NCBI RefSeq assembly: GCF_947259545.1
Contig: NZ_CAMYMK010000002.1
Coordinates: forward strand, 682,001-746,000
From: an uncultured Marinobacter sp.
GTDB lineage: Bacteria; Pseudomonadota; Gammaproteobacteria; Pseudomonadales; Oleiphilaceae
Direction: 5' to 3'
DNA: 64,000 nt
The notes beneath the pieces were generated by a model that was not told the origin of the DNA, ran no database searches, and saw only the letters and a list, made by a program, of their open reading frames with translations. Every line of letters starts with the position of its first letter. The stretch's first letter is position 1. A program made the position numbers and the translations under genes. This document shows positions 55,175-62,211 of the stretch, piece by piece.

Positions 55175-55289
55175 GTGCTGTTGTGGGGGGCGGCTTCCAA
55201 AACTGTGCGGAGCCAGGGATGGCGGAGCCCAAGCGCCACATGGATGTGCCGAAGGAGCGTGTTTTGGAAGCCGCCCCCCGCAACAGCAC
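55175..55289 (-). repeat. three-way-junction palindromic element, copy D
   Basis: A 29-bp inverted repeat with one G-T pair (55175-55203 with 55261-55289) encloses hairpin 2 (GCCAGGGATGGC, 55212-55223) and hairpin 1 (CACATGGATGTG, 55237-55248). The inner stem ends in CTTCCAAAAC, a second stem type shared with copies E and F in place of CCCGGGAC. The right arm ends directly at the stop codon of the ubiB-like gene (55290), and the left arm begins 13 bp after the sirtuin stop, so it fills the gap between two convergent genes. Confidence 0.85.
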
Positions 55290-56600
55290 TCACTCCGCGG
55301 CTTTAAGGTACTTCTCCAGTTCACTTCTAAAAGCAGCCTGCACCCCCAACCGCTTAAGCATCCAGTAATGCCCTGCAATCATCCGGTCGATAAAGATACT
55401 CTCCACCGGCGGCTTGAAGTAGTCCAGGTATTTGAAGACCGTACTGGTCTTGGCCGCGACATGCTTGTGTAGCTCGGACTCGGCGAAGTCGTAGGGCTCG
55501 TCCTGGTCAAAGGGGACAATCAGGATATCCCGCCACATGGCGTAGTAGGCTTCATCCACGGCAGGCTGGTTTTCCACTCGCGCGCCCAGATCGATCAGGT
55601 GATGGTCCAGAGCCTGGTAGTCCTCGTCCAGGGCTGCAACCAGAACCTTGCGGTAGGCCTCTACAATCTCCGGTTTCAGTTTCTTCACGCAGCCGAAGTC
55701 GTACATGATGACCGAGCCGTCGGGCCGGTAGGCAAAGTTGCCGGCATGGGGGTCGCCATGGATGCACTGGAAACGGAACAGCTGGTCAGCCATGGTGGTG
55801 AAGATGCGGTGACCGATCAGGTTGATGGTGTCCTGATCGTAGCGGGCTGGGGTAACCTGACTGACGTGGTCGCCCTCCACCAGCTCCAGGGTGAGTACCC
55901 GTCGCGTGGAATGGCTGTCGATAACGGCCGGGATAATGACCCAGGGATCGTTTGCATGGAACTCCCGGAACATCTTCAGGTTGCGGGCTTCGTTTTCGTA
56001 ATCCAGCTCTTCCTTGAGGCGCACCCGGATCTCGCCGAACAGCTGGTCAACGGTTTCTTTGGGCATCTTCAGCAGACCACCGAGTTTCAGTGCCAGGCGA
56101 AGTTGCTTCAGATCCGAGTCACAGGATTCGTCCACCCCGGGGTACTGGACTTTGACGATCACATCGGTGCCATCGTGCAAGCGTGCCCGATGGACCTGGC
56201 CGATGGAGGCGGCGGCGTAGGGCGTCTCCTGCAGGTATTCAAACAGCTCAGGCACCGGCTTGCCGAGCTCGGACTCCACCTGCGCGACAATCACCTCGAA
56301 CGGCATCGGCGGCGCTTCTTTCTGTAGCTTCTCCAGGGCCTCGGAGAACTCTATGGGCAGGAAATCCTGGGTCTGGGACGCAATCTGTCCCACCTTCATC
56401 ACCGCCCCCTTGAGCTCGCCCAGGGTGTCGGCGATCTGGCCAGCCATGCGGGTATAGCTTTCACTCTGGGCGCCTTCGTCATTCTCGGTGCCGAACAGGC
56501 GACGGGCTCTCTGCCCGGCGTATTGCCCCGCCACGGAGGCGGTCATGCCTGCAAGTTTGAAAAAGCGTCCACTGCGGGAAGTCACCGGTTTTTTAGCCAT
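55290..56600 (-). CDS. ABC1/UbiB-family atypical kinase-like protein
   Basis: A 436-residue AarF/ABC1 family protein. It has the N-terminal KxGQ motif ([15 protein letters not shown]), the [13 protein letters not shown] nucleotide-loop region, the [11 protein letters not shown] block and the metal-binding [31 protein letters not shown] core. Members of this family act in ubiquinone biosynthesis or lipid metabolism; E. coli UbiB is about 546 residues with a C-terminal membrane anchor, which is not clear here. So it is a shorter ABC1 protein whose exact role is uncertain. It is the first of a run of minus-strand genes. Confidence 0.88.
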   Translation of the reverse strand: MAKKPVTSRSGRFFKLAGMTASVAGQYAGQRARRLFGTENDEGAQSESYTRMAGQIADTLGELKGAVMKVGQIASQTQDFLPIEFSEALEKLQKEAPPMPFEVIVAQVESELGKPVPELFEYLQETPYAAASIGQVHRARLHDGTDVIVKVQYPGVDESCDSDLKQLRLALKLGGLLKMPKETVDQLFGEIRVRLKEELDYENEARNLKMFREFHANDPWVIIPAVIDSHSTRRVLTLELVEGDHVSQVTPARYDQDTINLIGHRIFTTMADQLFRFQCIHGDPHAGNFAYRPDGSVIMYDFGCVKKLKPEIVEAYRKVLVAALDEDYQALDHHLIDLGARVENQPAVDEAYYAMWRDILIVPFDQDEPYDFAESELHKHVAAKTSTVFKYLDYFKPPVESIFIDRMIAGHYWMLKRLGVQAAFRSELEKYLKAAE

Positions 56601-56648
56601 GCACTAGATACGTCCTGAGCGGCGGAAAGGTTTGGTACCTATCTTACG

Positions 56649-57311
56649 CTAAATGACCCGGGTTTCGACAAACAGCACGTCTTCCAGTTCCAGGGACAGA
56701 ATCTGCCCGGACGCCAGGGCGCCGACGCCACTGGGGGTGCCCGTTAGCACCACGTCTCCCGGCATCAGGGTAAACTGGCTGCTCATATGGGCAATCAGGG
56801 GAATGATCGGGTTGAGCATATCGCGGGTATCGCCGGTTTGCTGGCGTTTGCCGTCAATGTCGAGGGTAAAGGTGAGGTGGTCCTTCCTGAGCTTGTCTGC
56901 GGCGACGAAAGGCGACAGCGGACAGGCACCGTCAAACGCCTTGGCTCTTTCCCAGGGGTGCCGTTTTTCCTTCAACAGGCTTTGAACGTCCCGCAGGGTA
57001 AGGTCCAGTGCCAGGCCATAGCCCAGGATGGCAGCCTCCGCTTCGCTGGCGGAAGCGTTGGTGATGGGGCGTCCAATGAGAACCGCCAGTTCCGTCTCGA
57101 AATGAACGTCACCCCGGTCACGGGGAAAGTCCAGGGGGCGGGTAATGTGAACCGCTGAAGTGGAGGGTTTGATAAACAGCAGCGGTTCATCGGGTACCGG
57201 GTTGTTGAGCTCCCTGGCGTGCTCCGCGTAGTTGCGGCCAATACAGACAATCTTTCCCAGCGGCAAATGAACGGGGGTACCGTCCTTCCAGTGGTGCTGA
57301 TAATCGGGCAT
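56649..57311 (-). CDS. fumarylacetoacetate hydrolase family protein
   Basis: A 220-residue FAH-fold enzyme. The motif CIGRNYAEHARELNNPVPDEPLLFIKP and FETELAVLIGRP carries metal-ligand Glu residues, followed by the ALDLTLRDVQ block and LTGTPSGVG at the C-terminus. Members hydrolyse or decarboxylate acylpyruvates and oxaloacetate; YcgM-like proteins of this size are typical. AGGAGG lies before the ATG at 57311, which decides that start over a frame to 57347. Adjacent to apt, with no functional link obvious. Confidence 0.9.
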   Translation of the reverse strand: MPDYQHHWKDGTPVHLPLGKIVCIGRNYAEHARELNNPVPDEPLLFIKPSTSAVHITRPLDFPRDRGDVHFETELAVLIGRPITNASASEAEAAILGYGLALDLTLRDVQSLLKEKRHPWERAKAFDGACPLSPFVAADKLRKDHLTFTLDIDGKRQQTGDTRDMLNPIIPLIAHMSSQFTLMPGDVVLTGTPSGVGALASGQILSLELEDVLFVETRVI

Positions 57312-57333
57312 GGCCGCCTCCTGATTGCTCGCG

Positions 57334-57876
57334 CTATTCGCCTTCAAATGAGCAAACAGTATAAACCTTCAAACCTTCCTCCTGCAGCTTCCGCGAGCCG
57401 CCGAGATCCGGCAGGTCGATCATTGCCGCCACTTCCACGATGTCAGCTCCGATACGACGGATCAGTCGTGTGGCGGCCAGCATAGTGCCGCCGGTGGCAA
57501 TCAGGTCATCGACCAGAACAACGTTATCGCCGGGCTTGAAGGCATCCTTGTGCAGTTCCACCGAGGCGGTGCCGTACTCCAGTTCGTAATCTTCCACCAG
57601 AGTGTCGAACGGAAGTTTGCCCTTCTTGCGCACCAGCACCAGTGACGCGTTCAGTTCATAGGCCAGAGCCGAACCAATAATAAATCCGCGGGCATCCACG
57701 GCGGCGACTGCATCAATCTCCTTGCCGTGGTAACGGTGCACAAAGGCATCAATCAACTTCCGAAAGGCCGTCTTGTCCTGAAGCACAGTGGTGATGTCGC
57801 GGAAAGCAACGCCGGGTTTGGGCCAGTCCGGTACCGTGCGGATGGTGTTTTTGATGCTCTCTGAGAAGTAGTCCAT
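57334..57876 (-). CDS. apt: adenine phosphoribosyltransferase
   Basis: A 180-residue purine-salvage enzyme that makes AMP from adenine and PRPP. The PRPP-binding motif [14 protein letters not shown] and the base-contacting segments ([25 protein letters not shown]) are intact, and it has the normal E. coli length (183). It lies 30 bp downstream of a purine-type permease gene on the same strand, so uptake and salvage are linked. Confidence 0.95.
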   Translation of the reverse strand: MDYFSESIKNTIRTVPDWPKPGVAFRDITTVLQDKTAFRKLIDAFVHRYHGKEIDAVAAVDARGFIIGSALAYELNASLVLVRKKGKLPFDTLVEDYELEYGTASVELHKDAFKPGDNVVLVDDLIATGGTMLAATRLIRRIGADIVEVAAMIDLPDLGGSRKLQEEGLKVYTVCSFEGE

Positions 57877-57906
57877 AACAGTTCCGGTGATCGCTCAGGA
57901 TGCGGC

Positions 57907-59205
57907 TCAGGCCACGTCCAGGAAAATGAATTTCAGGATAAAGACAACGGCGATAATGACCACGCTGGCATTAAGGTCAGGCCAGCGGCCACTCAATGCT
58001 TTAAGAATAGCGTAGGTAATAAAACCCAGTGCGATACCGTTTGCGATGGAAAACGTCAGCGGCATCATCAGGGCTGTGACGACCGCCGGTGCAGCCTCGG
58101 TAATGTCATCCCAGTCGATCAGTTTCAGGCCACTGGTCATCAGCACCGCGACATAGAGCAGCGCGGGCGCCGTCGCATAGGGCGGGATAATGCTGGCAAT
58201 GGGGGAGAGCAGCAGGCAGGCAAGGAACAGGGCGGCAACCACCACGGCTGTCAGACCGGTCCGGCCGCCCGCGGAGATCCCCGCTGTGGACTCAATGTAG
58301 CTGGTAGTCGTGGAGGTACCCAGTGCCGCGCCCGACATTGTGGCTACTGAATCTGACATCAGCGCCCGGCCCAGACGTGGGAGCTTGCCATCCTTGTCCA
58401 GCAGGCCGCCACGCTGGGCAGCGCCGATCAGCGTGCCGGATGTATCGAACAGGTCCACAAACAGGAACGCAAACACCACGCTGATCATGCCGACGTTCAG
58501 TGCACCGGCGAGATCCAGCTGCATAAAGGTCGGAGCGAGGCTCGGTGGTGCGGATATAAAGCCTTTGTATTCCACCATCCCCATGGCCATCGCAGCACCG
58601 GTAACCGCAATAATCCCGATCATGACTGCGCCGGTGACCTGGCGGAATGACAGGGCGCAGATCAACAGGAAGCCGCCGAAGAACAGGAGACTCTCGGCAC
58701 CCTTCAGTTCGCCCAGGCCGACCAGAGTGGCGGGATGATCCACAACAATGCCGGCATTCTTGAGGGCGATCAGGGCCAGGAAAAAGCCGATACCTGCGGA
58801 GATACCGAACCGCAGTGACATCGGGATACTGTTAATAATCCATTCCCGCACCCTGAAAATACTGAGCAGAAAGAACAGAAAGCCGGACAGGAAGACCGCC
58901 CCCAGGGCCACCTGCCAGCTGTAACCCATGCTGCCGACCACGGTGAACGAGAAAAACGCATTCAGCCCCATGCCCGGAGCCAGGGCGATGGGGTAGTTGG
59001 CCCACAACCCCATAATAAGCGTGCCGATGACTGCCGCCAGACATGTGGCGACGAACACCGCGCCGAAATCCATACCGGTGGAGGACAGGATGCTGGGGTT
59101 GACCACAATGATGTAGGCCATGGTCAGGAAGGTGGTAATGCCGGCCACCACCTCTTTACGAACATCGGTGCCGTGGGCCTTTAACTGGAATAGTCGCTCA
59201 AGCAT
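57907..59205 (-). CDS. NCS2-family purine permease (AzgA/GhxP-like)
   Basis: A 432-residue nucleobase transporter with about 13 membrane segments. The family N-terminus (TDVRKEVVAGITTFLTMAYIIVVNPSIL), the LAPGMGLNAFF block and the SGTSTTTSYIESTAGIS-like motif (TMSGAALGTSTTTSYIESTAGISAGG in the protein, near residue 290) mark the AzgA subgroup that imports adenine, guanine or hypoxanthine by proton symport. It precedes apt, supporting adenine as a substrate. The ATG at 59205 (MLERLFQLKAHGT) is preferred over a GTG at 59223, but its ribosome binding site is weak. Confidence 0.92.
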   Translation of the reverse strand: MLERLFQLKAHGTDVRKEVVAGITTFLTMAYIIVVNPSILSSTGMDFGAVFVATCLAAVIGTLIMGLWANYPIALAPGMGLNAFFSFTVVGSMGYSWQVALGAVFLSGFLFFLLSIFRVREWIINSIPMSLRFGISAGIGFFLALIALKNAGIVVDHPATLVGLGELKGAESLLFFGGFLLICALSFRQVTGAVMIGIIAVTGAAMAMGMVEYKGFISAPPSLAPTFMQLDLAGALNVGMISVVFAFLFVDLFDTSGTLIGAAQRGGLLDKDGKLPRLGRALMSDSVATMSGAALGTSTTTSYIESTAGISAGGRTGLTAVVVAALFLACLLLSPIASIIPPYATAPALLYVAVLMTSGLKLIDWDDITEAAPAVVTALMMPLTFSIANGIALGFITYAILKALSGRWPDLNASVVIIAVVFILKFIFLDVA

Positions 59206-59352
59206 GACGGGGGACTGCCTCACTGAGTTCTGGGTAGGGTTTCGGGATTGAAAAGCGTCGATAAAACGGGATTGTGTGAAAAAACGGCAATCTTACCGAC
59301 TGAGGGACGTCAGGCCAAGGGATGATCGCTGATTCAATATTACGGATTGCCC

Positions 59353-59964
59353 CTAGAGAGGATCCCGCTGCAACCTGATATCAAACCGGACAGCCAGCAT
59401 CCGCACAAGAACGATGAACAACAGGCCGACACTCAGGGCCAGGGTCTCGCTTTCCATGGCCCATTGGCACACAAAATAAAGCCAGCAACCGGCGAACGAG
59501 ATCGAGGCGTAGATCTGGTCCTTCCGGAATATGAACGGTACCTCATTGCACAGGGTATCCCGCAGGGCGCCACCGAAGGTGCCGGTCATTACGCCGAGCA
59601 GGGACGCAATGAACCACGAATGCCCAAGGTCCAGCGCAAGCTGGGCGCCGAGAATGGAGAAAATGCCCAGGCCGATGGCATCGGGAAACACGATTCGTGA
59701 TTCACGGATCCTTTCCGCCCGGCGCCAGTAACTGAACACAATGGCGATGGCGAGAATGAGAATGGGTTGCTCCTGATGCTTGATCCAGTACAGCGGATGG
59801 TTGTCCATCATCAGGTCCCGCAGGGTTCCGCCGCCCAGTGCCGCGATGAAGCCAATAGTAAACACGCCCACGGGATCCATATTTTTGGATCGCGCAACAA
59901 TCATTCCTGAAATGGCGAACGCAACAACGCCAATCATTTCAAGAAAATAGATGATATCGAACAT
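59353..59964 (-). CDS. UPF0126/TRIC-like membrane protein
   Basis: A 203-residue protein with about seven hydrophobic segments in two homologous UPF0126 halves (GVVAFAISGMIVARSKNMDPVGVFTIGFIAALGGGTLRDLM near the start and GIFSILGAQLALDLGHSWFIASLLGVMTGTFGGALRDTLCNEVP in the middle). Each half contains the GG-xLRD motif. The family is related to TRIC cation channels; E. coli YicG and YadS are relatives linked to glycine import. Single gene. Confidence 0.92.
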   Translation of the reverse strand: MFDIIYFLEMIGVVAFAISGMIVARSKNMDPVGVFTIGFIAALGGGTLRDLMMDNHPLYWIKHQEQPILILAIAIVFSYWRRAERIRESRIVFPDAIGLGIFSILGAQLALDLGHSWFIASLLGVMTGTFGGALRDTLCNEVPFIFRKDQIYASISFAGCWLYFVCQWAMESETLALSVGLLFIVLVRMLAVRFDIRLQRDPL

Positions 59965-60139
59965 AACAGACCGTGAAAGACAGGCAACGGCGGCGAACCA
60001 GCCGGGTTTGAGTGCGCGAAGGATAGCCTAAAAGAGGCCTGGATTCATCCCCGTAGCGGGCCGGGAAGTGATCTGTAAGCGGGAGAGGAAACGTATTCGT
60101 TGCACATCATCTATCCATTCATTGTATGGAGATCCTTTC

Positions 60140-60709
60140 ATGGCCCTGATTCGCCTTGCGTACGCCAGTGAAGCGACCTTTGAAGCCAAACCGGCAGAGC
60201 AGGGTGTTGAACCCCATGTTGCCAGGATTCTGATGACGTCCCGCAAGAACAACGCCAGGCACGAAATTGTCGGTGGCCTGTACTACGGTGACGATCATTT
60301 CTTCCAGTATCTGGAAGGTGAGGAAGAGGCAGTGCGAAGCACCTTCCAGCGCATTGTTGCGGATGGACGCCATCGTAATGTCAGGACGCTGATAGAGGCA
60401 CCGCTGACCCAACGCACCTTCACCAGTTGGTCCATGAAGTATGTACCGGCTTCAAGTGACGTGCGCAGGCTACTCAGCAAGCACGGTCTTGAAACGTTCA
60501 ATCCCGTGCAGTTTTCCAGGGAACAGTGTGAGGAGATGATCGAGCTGATCCGAAGTTCCAGCCACGATCATAAGCTGGTGAACCATAATGGGGCTCACCA
60601 TGATACGGCGAGCCCGCCAGGATTCTTCTCGAAAGGCATCACATTCGGTTTGATAATTGCTGCTATCGGATTGATTGGTGCGCTTGCCTACGCCGGAACC
60701 TTGCTCTGA
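60140..60709 (+). CDS. BLUF-domain photoreceptor with C-terminal membrane anchor
   Basis: A 189-residue blue-light sensor. The BLUF domain covers about residues 3-100 and has Tyr8 (RLAYAS), the Asn/Arg loop (SRKNNARHEIVGGLYYG), the Gln in FFQYLEG, and the Trp/Met strand (SWSMKYV), so flavin binding and photoactivation should be intact. A helical linker follows, then one membrane helix at about 163-185 (GITFGLIIAAIGLIGALAYAG). No output domain such as EAL or GGDEF is present; signalling must be through a partner. ATG at 60140 has GGAGATCC just upstream. Short BLUF proteins are usually soluble, so the anchor is unusual. Confidence 0.9.
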   Translation: MALIRLAYASEATFEAKPAEQGVEPHVARILMTSRKNNARHEIVGGLYYGDDHFFQYLEGEEEAVRSTFQRIVADGRHRNVRTLIEAPLTQRTFTSWSMKYVPASSDVRRLLSKHGLETFNPVQFSREQCEEMIELIRSSSHDHKLVNHNGAHHDTASPPGFFSKGITFGLIIAAIGLIGALAYAGTLL

Positions 60710-60840
60710 TGAGTCCAGAGTCATAAGCCAGCCTAATGCGTCTGGATAAGATATCTTTATTTGCTTCATGGAGTGACTCTGTTTAGCTTGATGGGAATCA
60801 AAAACGGCATGTACGTCTTCCCCATAACAATGGAGTCACT

Positions 60841-61821
60841 ATGAAAGCCATCCTCTGTAAAGAATACGGCCCGGCCGAAAAGCTGGTGATCGAAGATGTT
60901 GCGAGTCCTGAGGTCAAAGGCCGCGGTGTAAAGATCCGCGTGAAGGCGGCGGGTCTGAATTTCCCCGATACCCTCATTATTGAAAACAAGTACCAGCTAA
61001 AGCCGTCGCTGCCATTCTCTCCCGGCGGTGAAATGGCCGGCGAAGTGATCGAGGTGGGTGATAAAGTTACCCGCTTCAAACCGGGCGACCGGGTGGCTGG
61101 CCTGACCGGTTACGGTGCCTTCGCTGAGGAAATCGTGGCGCCGGAACAGAACCTGCTGCCGATCCCCGATGCCATGCCTGACGAAAAAGCCGCAGCCTTT
61201 TCCATGGTCTATGGCACCTCTTACTATGCGCTGAAGCAACGCGCCAATCTGCAACCGGGTGAAACCCTGCTGGTGCTGGGTGCCAGCGGCGGCGTGGGCC
61301 TGGCCACTGTGGAACTGGGCAAGGCCATGGGCGCTCATGTCATTGCAGCGGCCAGTTCCGCCGAGAAGCTGGCGGTGGCGAAAGCAGCCGGTGCCGATGA
61401 GCTGATCAACTACACTGAAGAGCCCTTGAAAGAGGCGGTCAAGAAGCTGACCAAGAGCAAGGGCGTGGATGTCATCTACGATCCGGTCGGCGGTGAATTC
61501 ACCGAGCAAGCCCTGCGCGCCATGGCCTGGAACGGCCGCCACCTGATCATCGGCTTCGCAGCCGGAGATATCCCCAAGATTCCCGCCAACCTTACACTGC
61601 TGAAGGGCTGTTCCGTGGTCGGTGTGTTCTGGGGCAGCTTCACCCAGCGCGAACCAGAGGCCAGCGCCCAGAACATGATGGAGCTGATGAAGCTCTACTC
61701 TGAAGGCAAGATCGATCCGAAGATCAGCGAAGTGTTCGAATTCGAGGACTACGCCAAGGCTCTGGGTGCCCTGACCGAACGGCGTGCTACCGGGAAGGTA
61801 GTGCTTAAGGTCGGTTCCTGA
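60841..61821 (+). CDS. NADPH:quinone oxidoreductase (zeta-crystallin-like MDR)
   Basis: A 326-residue medium-chain dehydrogenase/reductase without zinc ligands. It contains the GLNFPDTLIIENKYQLKPSLPFSPGGEMAG catalytic-domain block, the GERVxG-like turn (PGDRVAGLTGYG), and the NADP-binding Rossmann motif LGASGGVGLATVELGKAMG. It fits the QorA/zeta-crystallin group that reduces quinones or enones with NADPH. Cytosolic. It is separated from the convergent acyl-CoA synthetase by repeat elements E and F. Confidence 0.9.
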   Translation: MKAILCKEYGPAEKLVIEDVASPEVKGRGVKIRVKAAGLNFPDTLIIENKYQLKPSLPFSPGGEMAGEVIEVGDKVTRFKPGDRVAGLTGYGAFAEEIVAPEQNLLPIPDAMPDEKAAAFSMVYGTSYYALKQRANLQPGETLLVLGASGGVGLATVELGKAMGAHVIAAASSAEKLAVAKAAGADELINYTEEPLKEAVKKLTKSKGVDVIYDPVGGEFTEQALRAMAWNGRHLIIGFAAGDIPKIPANLTLLKGCSVVGVFWGSFTQREPEASAQNMMELMKLYSEGKIDPKISEVFEFEDYAKALGALTERRATGKVVLKVGS

Positions 61822-61867
61822 GTTTTGGTTTAGTCTGGGATCTCAGCCTGCCTGATCTGGTGGTGAC

Positions 61868-61975
61868 GCCGTGTCGGGCAGGCCTTCCCAAAAACCGCTA
61901 CGAGCACATCCATGTGCGCTTCGTTCCGGCCATCCATGGCCTCCAAGATTTTTGGGAAGGCCTGCCCGACACGGC
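61868..61975 (+). repeat. three-way-junction palindromic element, copy E
   Basis: A perfect 27-bp inverted repeat (61868-61894 with 61949-61975) encloses hairpin 1 (GCACATCCATGTGC, 61904-61917, flanked by ACGA/TCGT) and hairpin 2 (GGCCATCCATGGCC, 61928-61941). The inner stem ends TTCCCAAAAA. The interior matches the reverse complement of copy F over almost its whole length. It starts 46 bp after the quinone reductase stop. Confidence 0.9.
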
Positions 61976-62052
61976 TTGTCAGCTTCTCGGATATCTCAGG
62001 CCTGCGTAACTACGCTTTTGAATTTGACCGGACATAACTGAGCTGTCGGAAC

Positions 62053-62160
62053 GCGCTGGTGGGCGCCCCCTCCCAAAAATTTCGGAGGCCATGGATGGCC
62101 GGAGAGAAGCGCACACGGACGTGCTTGTAGCGGTTTTTGGGAGGGGGCGCCCACCAGCGC
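62053..62160 (-). repeat. three-way-junction palindromic element, copy F
   Basis: A perfect 27-bp inverted repeat (62053-62079 with 62134-62160) encloses GGCCATGGATGGCC (62087-62100) and GCACACGGACGTGC (62111-62124). The stem is different from that of E in its outer 17 bases but shares the inner TCCCAAAAA. It is in the opposite orientation to E, 77 bp away, and 51 bp before the stop of the convergent acyl-CoA synthetase. Confidence 0.9.
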
Positions 62161-62211
62161 AGCCCCCCAGAAAAAACAGGCTAGGGCCCAAAGAAGCAGG
62201 CCCCTCCAAAG

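Noticed and set aside
24895..62160. Elements A-F as ordinary Rho-independent terminators
   Set aside because: No T tract follows the outer stem on either strand, the stems are far longer than usual, and copy A lies between divergent promoters where no terminator is needed.
24895..62160. Elements A-F as integron attC sites or CRISPR repeats
   Set aside because: They lack the attC core sites, there is no integrase, and copies are dispersed and not regularly spaced.
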